DNA from: Gnetum montanum
Lineage: Eukaryota > Streptophyta > Gnetopsida > Gnetales > Gnetaceae
DNA: 64,000 bases
Direction of reading: 5' to 3'
NCBI GenBank assembly: GCA_015680685.1
Contig: MNCI01035277.1
Span: 292,902-356,901, forward strand
Both the position numbers and the translations under genes were made by a program. Positions 9,996 to 20,300 of the stretch are shown here, piece after piece (positions within the stretch are counted from its first letter, which is position 1; each line of letters opens with the position of its first letter). The notes beneath the pieces were generated by a model that had not been told where the DNA came from, searched no databases, and worked only from the letters and a program-made list of their open reading frames with translations.

Positions 9996-10307
9996 GCAAG
10001 AATAATAGAATGCCTTGACCCCCAAGTTTACAAAGAAACGGTGCATCAGAAGTGGGATTCTCTGTTTCGGAAATTTGGAGAATGGCTAAAAGATTGTGAC
10101 ATCATTCCCCCAAAATTTTCCCTACGATGAAACCTGCAACAAAATGGTCAAAAAAGGCAAAATCACAGAATGCAGATGGACTGTAATTTTTTCTAGTAGC
10201 AGTAGGCATCAGATTCTCAACCTAACCCCAATCTGCTGCAACAACCTCAGTCTTCTTCACAGCAAAAATAACCAAAACAGCAAAATTTTTCTTAGCAATA
10301 GCATTAG

Positions 10308-10880
10308 TTAAATCATAAAAACCAGCAACCTCAACAACGGCAGCAGTCAAACCCTAGCGCCACCACACAGCAAGCAAATCATGGTGACAAATCTGTTGCA
10401 CGACAAGCAAATCACGATGACAAATTTGCAACCTATGGGTGTTCATCTGCAAATCATAGTGGTGGTTTTTCTAGCCTTGATTTTTGTCAAGGCCAGAAAA
10501 ACCCATCTTTCGACGATGGGTTTAGCCGCAACGATGGAAACAGCTTTAGGCATGTAAACAACCATGGCTTTAGGCATGCAAACGACTCTAGTCGTAGAGG
10601 TGAAGATGGCAGGGTCAACAGTTTTAACCTAAGAACTGACGATTCGTATCAATTTTGCAGCAGTTTTGATTTTAATTTTAGTTCAAACAAAGATGTAAAC
10701 CAAGGTTTAAAAAATTTTGGTGTTGTAAATGGAGGGGTTAATGAGAATTTAAACTTGAAGTGCCTAGCCTGTACCACTTCACTATGGGCTGGGTCCAGCC
10801 CCACCCCCAAACTCAAAATCAAAACCCTTCAAACACATCTCTTATTCATCCACCCCCTTCAACCACTCCCTTTACGATGA
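10308..10880 (+). CDS. N-terminal PLE region: stop-free, Asn/Gln/Ser-rich
   Basis: The frame is open for 190 codons, from after a TAG at 10305 to a TGA at 10878, but contains no in-frame ATG. The composition is low-complexity, rich in Asn, Gln, Ser, Gly and His. It starts QQPQQRQQSNPSATTQQ and ends with a CxxC (LKCLACTTS). Position and frame length suggest the N-terminal part of the PLE ORF preceding the RT. No known domain is recognised. An upstream initiation site or a spliced start would be needed. It could also be chance in a Gln/Asn-biased sequence, but 190 codons without a stop is striking in such a decayed window. Confidence 0.45.
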   Translation, partial: LNHKNQQPQQRQQSNPSATTQQANHGDKSVARQANHDDKFATYGCSSANHSGGFSSLDFCQGQKNPSFDDGFSRNDGNSFRHVNNHGFRHANDSSRRGEDGRVNSFNLRTDDSYQFCSSFDFNFSSNKDVNQGLKNFGVVNGGVNENLNLKCLACTTSLWAGSSPTPKLKIKTLQTHLLFIHPLQPLPLR

Positions 10881-11376
10881 CCTTGAACTCCACTCTAGTT
10901 CCCTTTGAGCCGTTGCCTTTAGTCTTTGCCCCAAACAACCCTTTGCCAAATCCTTCTTCTGTGTTATTTGTGTCACTACCCGAACACTCCATCCCCCGTG
11001 TGTTATTTGTGTCACTACCCGAACACTCCACCCCCCGAATTTTGCACCGCTCATCCACAACTCACTATGATTATGCTTAAATTTTTGGTTGCCTACCATC
11101 AACCAAACTGTGTACATACATTTGCTTTTTACACATAAAATAGTTCACGAAATTGAAAATCACATCTGTAACTTTGTGATCTATAACTTTTCATTGCACA
11201 CTCTTTCAGCAAATGACACTAAAATTTTGAGTTATGAACTTAAATTCATTCCTTGACCACTCCCCATGGATCGAAACTCCATCCTCAAAGAATTCACCAC
11301 TTTTTCCTAGCTTCTTCGACTTTAGAATTTCCTTAAAAATAAACCTGAAGATATTCTTTTATCTTCTCCATTTATT
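10881..11376 (+). other. Degraded middle part of the PLE
   Basis: A frame at 10926-11138 contains a duplicated segment (VCYLCHYPNTP twice), from a 33-base tandem duplication TGTGTTATTTGTGTCACTAC... at about 10962-11036. No conserved domain is recognised. It links the N-terminal open stretch to the RT. Confidence 0.4.
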
Positions 11377-13036
11377 ATGGCAACTCAAGTTGCTAAAATG
11401 AAACTCCGTCAATGTAATAATTGGAATCCTCTAATTAGGAGTTTCAATCCTGAGCTTGAAAATTGCATTCGCAATTGCCTTACTTCTCTTGAAGCTGCAC
11501 TCTCCTCTATTGATTTCAACTACCAACAAATGCTCTTGCTCGTTCTCTTCTTAAAGCACTTCGAAAATTTCAAAAAAACATAAACATTGTCATTCGGCCC
11601 GTGGATAAAAATCTTGGAGTTTATGTTCTGGATTCCTCCTAGTAACTAAGAAGCTCTTCGATTTAGATATTTATTTGCTTATGGACTCTATTCCATGGGA
11701 TGATGTTCATCGTCAATTGTTTTCCATCATCAACCATTTCCCATAGGTTTTCAAAAATTTTAAGGATCCATTGCTTAAATTCAAGGCTTCCAAACCTTGT
11801 AATTTTTATTTAATTCCTAAAATTCATAAACTTGTAATGGTTGGCCGCCCAATTTGTTCCTACACGGGTTATGTGCTTGAACCTACCTCTCGCCTCCTCC
11901 ATTATTTGTTGTTTCCCATCCTTTGTTCCCAACCATATCACCTTCAGGATTCATCTGCCCTGATCCCTGATCTCCATTCAAGAGTTCTACTTATTAACAT
12001 ACTTTTGTTTACATTTTATGTAGAATCTCTTTACCCCAGTATCCCTACAAATTATGGCATTACTACCCTTAAAGATATGGTTGAAACATATTTTTCTGCA
12101 AATCCATTCCCCTTGTAGGATCTTTACAGCAATGTCATTCTAGAGCTCGTTTCATTAGTGCTTCGTAAGCACTACTTAGAATTCAACAGAGTATAATATA
12201 AATAGATCAGAGGCATCGCAATGGGTAGCAATTTTTCCATTGTCTATGCTTGCCTTTTTCTGTGTCATCTTGAAAGACAAGTTTTTGATACTCCTGATTC
12301 TCAAAATCTTTTGTATTTCAAAAGATTCATCGATGATGCTTTTGGTATCTGGAATGGCTCTGAAGATTCTCTTTCTCTCCTTCTCTCCTGATATGGTAAT
12401 GTTTATCCATCAATCAACATGATCCCCATCATTTTTGATTATGCAGTTAATATTTTGGATGTTACTTTCTTCAAGGTTCCTCATTTTGTTAACATCGGTA
12501 TCCTTTCTACCAAGTGTTATCAGAAACCCTTGAATGCATACTAGTATATCCCTTTCTCCTCATGGTATCCGTTCCATCAGAAGAAAGCATTCATCATTGC
12601 AGAACTTAAAAGATTCCTCATCAGGGAATCATGTCTTAGCGATCTTCAACAAATTCGATAGCAACTCTTTCGACGACTTCATGTTTAAGGGTATCCTTCT
12701 TGCCTACTGGTTAAATGTTTCAATCTTGTTCCTACTACTTCTCATCGATCACTTCTGGTTAAACTTCATCAAAGTAATGACGTTTGTGTTAAGAGATGGA
12801 CCCCTCTCATCTTCACATTGGATTTCAATACTTCTACTAAATCCTTGAACATGAGGGCCCTCCTAAACCCTATACTTGTTCAGCTTCACCAAAATGATCT
12901 AACTCTTCATAACGTCATTCCAGATGTGGTTGCTTCCTGGCAAAATCTAAAAAAGCTGTGTTCACTCATCGTTACAAACAGATTCAAGTGCTTCGTCCCA
13001 CCTCCACTTCGGCCTAAACAAGTGGGGCCCAGTTAA
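11377..13036 (+). pseudogene. Penelope-like reverse transcriptase (broken)
   Basis: The reading moves between frames and is broken by several stops. In order: KNINIVIRPVDKNLG near 11580 (N-terminal PLE motif), FYLIPKIHK and GRPICSYTG (PLE-specific fingers motif, 11800-11870), FYVESLYPSIP near 12020 (motif A, where the catalytic Asp is replaced by Tyr), RGIAMGSNFSI at about 12210 (motif B), and RFIDDAFGIW at about 12325 (motif C with the Asp pair intact). Thumb-like segments follow (KCYQKPLNAY, KAFIIAELKRFL). The frame ends FVPPPLRPKQVGPS at 13036. The LIPKIHK plus IDD combination separates this from LINE and LTR RTs. No GIY-YIG domain follows. The element is dead. Confidence 0.88.
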
Positions 13037-13065
13037 ATTTTAAAGGTCTTCAAATTTAAATTTCT

Positions 13066-13540
13066 TAAGCTGGGACAATTTAAATTTAGCACTTGTGCTC
13101 TTAACTTTGCCTTTGTAAGCTTAAGACATACTAAAGAAGGGGTGAGAATCCCCGAAAATGTTTTGTGTTTTAGCTTTGCTTGGTTAATGTCAATTTGAGC
13201 TTCTTTAATTTCTATTCTTTATTTTCTATTCTTTTTCCTCTTCTGCTTTCTTACTCCGTATTTTTGTTAGCTGCACAAGATCAAACCAAAATTTTTTATA
13301 ACACAAAATTTTTTGTGACCAACATTTGAAAAATTTTGTGCGACTTTATTACCAATAACTCTATAGGTGTCATGCTCTCTGGCAACGTGACCAATACTTG
13401 GAAAAAATTTTAAATTTTTTGCTAGTTATTCCATAGTCATCACGCTCTATGTGAGCGTGACAAACACTTAGAAAAAATTTTGCTTGGAAAGTGTCACGCT
13501 CTGTGGGAAGCATGACCAACAGTTAGAAATTTTTTGAGTT
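13066..13540 (+). repeat. Right inverted arm (pLTR) of the PLE
   Basis: This arm begins right after the RT stop and matches the left arm in reverse complement. Shared landmarks are AATTTAAATTTAGCACTTGT, CTTAAGACATACTAAAG, GTTTTAGCTTTGCTTGG, TCAATTTGAGCTTC and GCACAAGATC. Outward of 13320 it turns into sequence with CTTAGAAAAAATTTTGC and the dyad TCACGCTCTATGTGAGCGTGA (13440-13460), the same motif type as in the Tat LTRs. Confidence 0.85.
13123..13164 (+). ncRNA. Hairpin with degenerate hammerhead-like core
   Basis: AAGACAT pairs with ATGTTTT (one G-T pair). Inside this lie CTAAAGA, then A, GGGG-TGAGAAT-CCCC and GAAA. CTAAAGA differs from the hammerhead core CUGANGA at one position, and stem II plus GAAA follow in the right order, with one extra A. 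The left arm has the same arrangement on the minus strand (9902-9940), with a different but still pairing inner stem. PLE terminal repeats are known to carry hammerhead ribozymes. However, the direct pairing of the outer strands leaves no third stem, so this may be only a hairpin. Confidence 0.3.
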
Positions 13541-13689
13541 TTTTTTTATAATATTGTAACATTCAAAATACTCGTAAGAGTTTTTTGTTTTCTTTACTTT
13601 ATGTTATTTTATGCATCGTTTGTCTGTTACTTTTGTTGTTTTTGTTACCCTTTTCCAATACTGATGCTTTAGTTACTGTGGCATTGCAG

Positions 13690-16600
13690 GGTCCTACTGA
13701 AACCTACTCTTATCGTGGTTGAATTGGTGGGGATCCTGTGTTGTATGAGTGATCCTATGCTAAATGTTCCTAGACCACATGTGTGCATAGGATACCAAGC
13801 TGTTTGGTTTCAAGAGGGTGCACAGGAATTCTTAGAATTCCTACTTCACCACTTCAGTGTGATCATATGGTCACATTTTTCCACTAAAGTAGCAGGTGTC
13901 TTAGTCAAAACGTTGTTGCCTAGAGCAAACCAAGGCATCTTAAAATTCATGTCAAATGAACCTACTAAAGGCAAAGGGGCAAGGAGCTCGAGCCAGCACC
14001 CAAGAGGCCTTAAGCTATTATCTTGGATCTAGGAGATACCCGAGTTCCAATGCTACTATAAGTACAACACTATATTCCTTGCATGTCGTGTGCACATGGC
14101 CTTCTAGAACCCACCTAGGATAGTTTATTGTGCCAGAGGATGAGCCCTATTGTAATTTTTTTTACCTATTATCTCATGACTTAGGATGCTTACTACCTCT
14201 TTGCCTATTTCCATATTTTCTATTAATGAAAATGACCTTCATGATGGAGAAGGGATATTAGCCTTGGTTCAAATAGCCCTGCAAGAGTTCTCATCCACTG
14301 AGAACACGCATGCTGCATCATAGCGTAAATTAGGGTAGATATGAAAAATTTTCCTACTAGATACTCCAAATCGTATGTGAAGTGTTGGGATCTTGGCTGA
14401 TTAAATGTTGAGTGGGCATCTCAAATACCCAGTGTAGAAGAAGTTTCAGTCCCAATACTACCATTCCCCACACCATTTGTGCCACGTAAGTTGTATCACC
14501 TATTTATTTTCATGCACTTTTGATTTTTACATTTTCATCACATTGCTGATTCTACTTTTGTTTTTTGCAACTACAGCCAAGTCTAGAAAGGTCACAATGA
14601 TTATCTCAGGATGCACTGAGGCCAATCTTCTTTTCAAGTATGGCAAGGTTGACAGTTTGTAGCGTTAGTTGTGCCACAAGGCCCCAGCAAGGGTAATCCA
14701 AAATCTTTAGTAGGCTAGGCTCTTAGAACTATTCTTGGCCATAAACCCAAACATCTCGATAGTAGAGATGATTGCCCTTGTCAACTCTTTTACAAAGAGT
14801 GTTGACTGTCTCTGCACATGAGTTCACAATATGTGAGTGGTCTTTGAGATCACGGACAACCTCTTTTCAAATCTCTTTGGTGTCCCCTCTGAAGGTTTAT
14901 CCATAGGTGAGAAGACTAATAAGGAGCTAAACCATAGAGGGGACACTGAAGAGTGGCTAGGCACTAAGAAAGGTCGTAAGGGTATACCCATGAAGCAAGT
15001 AAAATTGTTGGTGGTCCAACACCTCTATCCCATCTTCCAGGCTCGTGCATTTCCTAAGCTTCTTTTTCAAGGAAAGGTCCTTGGGGTAGAGCAGGCTTGA
15101 GTTATGAGGGATGTGATAAAGGAAGGAACATAATATAATTGAGCCAAATACCTTACTAATGGCCTGCGAGCAGAAATAATCAAACTTTGTGGCAACCTCG
15201 AGGCATGCTCTCATGTACATTTTTCCTTCTTTGTAATGCTCCTAGGAAGGTTTGCGAAATTCCTAGTGGTCCATGAAAACGGGCTATGGATGGTGCAAGA
15301 TCATACCCAGATATCCAAACCATGGATTCACCATTTATTCTATATGACATGATCACAGAACCCCCTAGAGGCTATTGGTGAGTCCTTTTCAGTAACCACC
15401 AAGGACCACACAGGGCCATCCTACTGTGTGTGATAGTGCTAGAGAGGCTCCTCCCACCAACATAGGCAACATAGTGAGGGGACAAGACTCATCGTTGAGA
15501 CGGTGAGATCGAAGATGTAGATCAAGAAGTCTAGCCCTGCGGAGAAGCTTATGCATGAAATTGAGAAAAGGGGTAAGAAGCTATGATTCAGACTTAACTA
15601 TGCATGATCAAAGTTTGCCAGTAAGTATACATTACTTAGTATATTCCACCCCCACCCCCTTTTTATATATATAGATTTTTTTTTGTTAAATGCTCTAACT
15701 TAGGTATCTGAAACATAAGCAAGGAGGCCCCTGTTGTAGAAGAGGAGCCCTTAGAGGAGGATGTCCCTCAGCCCGAGGGACACATGGTAGATGAAGATGT
15801 TGCCAAAGTTTTGTGGCAGCTTGAAGAGGAGGGGATGCAATTAGAGAACAGTGAGTTTGATCATTTGTTTGAAGGCGTGTAGATGGGCGATCCCCCTACT
15901 TTCACCCTTGAGGGTTTGTTGGGTAGGAGTTTTGCACTACCATTTTCATTATGCTCTTCCTCTCCCTCTTCTCTCTCTTCTTCTTCTTCTTTCTTCTTTT
16001 TTTTATATCATTTTTATATTTTTATGTTTTTTTTTACAACCCTAACATGCTTTATCTTACAACAGGTGATGCTTCTGCTAAGCATCCCAAATCTACATCC
16101 ACTTTCCACTCACAACTGTGGGTGGAAACTTCAGATAAATTTTCCTTCATGCAAGGCATGATGGATGACATGATCAACCACCTAAAATAGATAGATCCTA
16201 AGATAGGTATGTTTGCATTGTTGTTTTTTTTTATTGCCTTTATCTTATGACTAATGGTTCCTATAATAGGCTCACAACTCAAGTGGGACTCGCAAAGAGG
16301 AGTCCAAGTTGATGTTGTACTTGAGTTCCCTCCTAAGGTAGAATAGGTGCCTCATCATATATATGATGAGGTAAGCAAGTGCGCACTACACTCGGCATGA
16401 TCATTGTGGTAGTGTAAGTGCATGAATGAGGAGCTCTAGAAACAAGTACAAGAGCTCTAGGAGTAGAAGGTTAACCAGGCAGCTTAACTGGAAGATTTGC
16501 AATTGAGGTATGACTTCTTGGTAGCCCGCAACAAATTAGACAGTAGCTAGCATACAACTATGATTGACTATGCCAGGTATTGGTCAATCGTCAAGGGCAA

Positions 16601-17270
16601 GAATGAGCCTACTTGCAAGGTTATTGAGCAACACTTGTAGATGGACCTCTTGGCTCAGAAGAACCAAGACTAAAAGGACTACAGTGCCAAAGTATATGAG
16701 TGAGGATAGACTCAGAAGAACCACAAGTATCATTACAAGATGAAATGCACAACCTATCGTAAGTACAAGGATGAGTCTATGGAGCACCAATGTTGCAACA
16801 TATTCCTTGACACCATCAATGCGATGTAGGCTTACAACATGTTTGTGAAACACCTGGTGTTTAGTGAGTCCTCAAAGAGGGAAATTGCTATTCCTTCCAA
16901 AGAGTTTACATCTACCACATTTCCTCCAAGGCCGTCTGTGTGGACAACCATGGAGAAAGGGAAGACCCTTGCAGGCATTTATTTGGGAGAGGAGGATTGG
17001 ACACACATGTCAGAGGAGGAGATCCTCCAACGCCTAGAGGCTGGCCTCAACAAGATGCCCCAAGACATGGATGTGGGCCCATCTCAGGTTGGTTAAATTT
17101 ACTTTATTACTATCTATTTCATAATAATTTCACATGTTATCCTCTTTATTGATTGGTTTATTATTTTTTCTTTGTTTTGCATTGGATCCAGGTGAAGACG
17201 CAGGACCCAACGGAGCAGTAAATAAAGATGGAGGTGAAGAGCCTCAACTTCCCATCATTAATATAATTTA
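13690..17270 (+). pseudogene. Intron-bearing relic gene: FCP1/NIF-like, coiled coil
   Basis: A plus-strand gene-like region contains good GT-AG introns: acceptor CATTGCAG at 13689, and introns 14486-14576 (GTAAGT...CTACAG), 15621-15703 (GTAAGT...CTTAG), about 15920-16065 (ACAACAG acceptor), 16207-16269 (GTATGT...ATAATAG) and 17088-17191 (ATCCAG acceptor). The first segment reads KPTLIVVELVGILC and then EFLEFLLHHFSVIIWSHFST, resembling the FCP1/NIF phosphatase fold. Its DxDG motif has become ELVG, so it would be catalytically dead. Later segments are LFSNLFGVPSEGLSIGEKTN (14860-15230), an acidic stretch (EEPLEEDVPQPEG), a coiled-coil-like part (16430-16540) and MEKGKTLAGIYLGEEDW. Stops, mostly TAG, interrupt it. 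It is antisense to element B, the position of the extra antisense ORF of some Tat elements, but it could be a captured or degenerate host-like gene. Confidence 0.5.
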
Positions 17271-17639
17271 AAACATTTGAAATGTAGCCCTTTTTTTGGG
17301 CAATTTTGTATCTTTTGATGTTGATGTAATCTTGGACTATGTATTTTGTTTATGATTTAATGAAAGGCATGATATTTATTTTGTTTATGTCTTTATCTCT
17401 AGTGGTATCATTTTAACTTGTATTTCAATTAATCTCACTTTATATTTTTTGTTGATGTAATTAGGCCCCTTGTGGGCCCCATGCGATAGTTTAAGGCCAT
17501 TTTGGGCCATACTTCTTTTTACTTCTTTTTATATTTTGTTTGTTTGTTTGTTTCTTTTTTTTATAGCTAAACGAAAGCATAACTAATGCAAGAAGCAAAC
17601 ATAATGCAAACTAAAACTATATAGATAAAAGGGGCTAAA
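17271..17639. other. Noncoding stretch after the relic gene
   Basis: No gene. AT-rich sequence with a GTTT microsatellite-like run near 17540 and GGCCCCTTGTGGGCCCCATG at 17463-17482. It may contain the 3' end of the relic transcript and, on the minus strand, an intron-like end of element B coding sequence. Confidence 0.4.
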
Positions 17640-17989
17640 AACAAGTTAGATGGGCAAGCAAGTTAGGGACATGCCCTAATCGCACAGATGTTTCTTAACC
17701 CGATGTGGGTTAGATGGTGTGTAAAGCTTAGAAGGCACTAGGCAGTACTCCCCTAGGCCATCATCTACCATCGAAAAAGGAAATTCTGCCCATAGAGCTT
17801 CCTCATGGAGATCACTCATTTTGCTTGGTTCTTTGACCAAACAACATCAACTTTCATTGCAAATAGGTGGTGTGTCTTTGGAGATCTCTACCTCCAACCC
17901 TTGATCAGTGTTTACATTGTTGATGGTCTAAGGGGCTATGTTGTCACCAAAGATCACCACTTCCCCACCTTCGTAAGGTAAGTGGATCT

Positions 17990-18540
17990 CTTGGTGGATT
18001 GGTGAAGAGACAACCCTTAGTTGGGCTAACTAAGATCTCCCTAGGATTAGGTTAAATCTAGGCATCTCTTTAACCGCGATGAACTCTACATTAGTGGAAA
18101 ATTGCTCCCCTGCCACAAAATCAATCATGACTATTCCCTTAACAACCACACCTGCTCCATTGAAGAACTTTAAATAGGTCGTTTTTGTTGGCTTGATTTA
18201 ATCTACCAGGCTAAGCTTATCAAAAACGAGAAATAGGATAACGTTGGTTGTTACCCCATCATCAACATGCACCTTCTGAATCTTGTACTTACCCATGCGA
18301 ATTATTATAAACATGGGTGCAGTAGTTACTTGACCCTTCTCAAGGTTAGCTTTGATTGCTTCATCGTGAAAGGTCAAAAGTATTAACCTTGATTCTTTGA
18401 TTGCAGGTGAGAGAATTATAGCATGGATAGCCTTTTCCTCTGCTGGCATGTCTTCCTTAGTAGGAATAGATGCCAACATGCGAACCAATGCTTCATGGTG
18501 CACGGGGGAGGTCATAATTAGATTGTATAGGCTCAAAGTT
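17990..18540 (-). pseudogene. Element B aspartic protease
   Basis: The minus frame contains IIIRMGKYKIQKVHVDDGVT, with the active-site Asp in DDGVT, and ends in FNLILGRS, then a stop, LAQL (ILGRPWL in element A). LPYEGGEVVIFGDN follows downstream, matching the same position in element A. Stops interrupt it at about 18200 and 18020. The N-terminal part (LTFHDEAIKANLEKGQVTTA) is the gag-protease junction. It would cleave the Gag-Pol polyprotein if intact. Confidence 0.8.
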
Positions 18541-18608
18541 GTATTCTTCTATTTTAGAGCCTACTTAACCTATGCAAGTGCATTTAGAAAATCCTTTCCA
18601 CCATCTGA

Positions 18609-20300
18609 TTATTTGGTGGTCTTTATCTCCTCTATGCACCCTAAGAGATGGATTTCTTGAGGAGGACAAGATTTGGCTTTTGGTTGGGTAGTAAGCCTTT
18701 GAGCCTCGATGGTTGCTTGTTGAATATGCATGTCTATGTTGGTCACTTTATATGATGGGGCGATGGGAACTGCTAACAAGGGGATAGGCTTAGGGGGGCC
18801 TAGTTCAGTGTGTTCCTTAGCCATCTTGTAGGCCAAATGCTCATCACGTCTCTTTGGGTGGGCAAGTTGTAATGCAATCCCCACCATTGGACCCTAGGCA
18901 AATGGGGGGTCCACACATTTTAGCACCATTATAACAAAAGGTGTCTGGGTCATTGTTGTAATGTGCTATAAGGCCCTAACCACAAAAGGTATGATGGGTG
19001 CCTGAGGTGATGCTTTGATGATGAAGGGGGCCTATGGCCTAGTTGACGTTGAGTATTCAATGTCACCAAAAGGCACATGGACCACAAACATTTCATGTAT
19101 TGGCTCTACATCATCATCAACACTAATAGAATTAATGATATATCCTACACCGCTAGCGTTTAATGGGTCCTTATAGATGTTCATGGACTAGTTCTCTAGC
19201 CAAATAGGATTACTTTCATCAAGGATGAGCTTGCCTTGATCGATCATGCGTTGGATATCATCTTTCAACGCTAGGCAGTAATCCGTGTCATGGTTGTGCA
19301 ACTGATGGTAGTTGCAAAACTAGTCCAATCTAAAATTTTTGGGTACTGGAGGCTCATTGGGCATAGCCGCAAAGGGGTCTCGGAGGACCTTGCAATACCT
19401 CTCATGGTGTTTGCGAGCATCCCCTAACATTTCCTTATGTTGAATGCACCCAACACTAAGCAATTGATCCAAAAGTTCTAATGGCTTGATCGATAAAGGG
19501 GTGTATTTTGAGTGATCCTTGCACTCAAAGTTTGCCCTTAGGAGAGCTTGCTCCATGACCACTAACGATGCAAGTTGGTTGGTTCCTACATTGCCAAAAC
19601 TTGATGTTTTGTTGCTATTGGTTAAGGCCTTAGGTTCCTTAGCTACCTGCTTGTTGTTGATGGGCTTAGCTTCATCAACCATAACTGCCACGGTGGTTGT
19701 CATGGCTTTCCCCTTTTCCTTATCTCTCTTTGCATGCTCATTCTTGTAGGCTATGTAAGCTGAGTCTTTGCTAACCTCTACCACATTCTATATGTTTTTT
19801 GTTTGGGTGAAATCTTAGCTAAGGGAACGCAGGGCTAAATAATATAGCTTCAATTTAATGAAATCATTTATTGTGCCTTTAAAAATGGCTAGCAAGTGGG
19901 TTTCAACAATTGGCTCATGAATCTCATTTAGGGAAGTGCTCCAACGTTGTATGAATTTTTGCATTGGTTCTAGCGCTTCTTGCTTAACATTCATGAGTTG
20001 GTCCAGCGTGGCTTTCAGCTTCAAGTTGTACTTGAAGTGGGTTATGAACTAACTTAGCAACTCCTCCAGAGTTGAAATGGATGCTCGAGGAAGTGCATGA
20101 TAACAATCTAAAGCTTTGCTAGTCAAAGACATAGCAAAGACATAGATAACCATGTGTGGCCACGCTTGCAGTAATAAGAACTTAGAATGGAAATTGACTA
20201 AGTAGGCGTTTGGGTTACCCTCATCATTGTATTTCATGAATTAGGGAAGTTGGACCCTAGGAGGTAGTGTGAGCGAAGGAACGGCAAGGCTAATGGGATC
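18609..20300 (-). pseudogene. Element B gag (capsid and nucleocapsid-like)
   Basis: Gag would form the particle that packages the RNA. From 20237 downward: FHSKFLLLQAWPHM, AMSLTSKALDCYHALPRASI, LKATLDQLMNVKQEALEPMQ and FIQRWSTSLNEI, which are the conserved Retrotrans_gag segments. A long open frame of 154 codons (19784-19320) follows, rich in Lys/Glu at its start. At about 19320-19270 a CNYHQLHNHDTDYC motif, the Cys/His knuckle typical of Tat gag, is followed by LALKDDIQRMIDQGKLI. The frame then degrades toward the protease (18887-18609). Several stops break it. Confidence 0.82.

Larger units (their letters stand above)
9590..13540 (+). mobile_element. Penelope-like retroelement with inverted arms
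   Basis: The element has a central plus-strand reading region (about 10100-13036) whose 3' half is a PLE-type reverse transcriptase. It is flanked by two arms that are reverse complements of each other (about 9720-9995 and 13066-13330, with weaker similarity outward). PLEs characteristically carry terminal repeats (pLTRs) in direct or inverted orientation. The length, about 3.6-3.9 kb, fits. No GIY-YIG endonuclease is recognised between the RT and the right arm. Exact ends and a target duplication are not determined. The sequence just outside both arms carries the same directly oriented motif TTTTTTGGTAGTTATTTTAC or TTTTTTGCTAGTTATTCCAT. Confidence 0.8.

Noticed and set aside
13555-13575. TGTAACATTC resembling the Tat LTR start, followed by ATACT
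   Set aside because: The similarity to the solo LTR stops after about ten bases and no LTR body follows. It was considered as the missing 3' LTR start of element B and not supported.
15951-16190. Frame with poly-Phe/Leu run as a membrane protein
   Set aside because: The T-rich run is the polypyrimidine tract of an intron ending at 16065.
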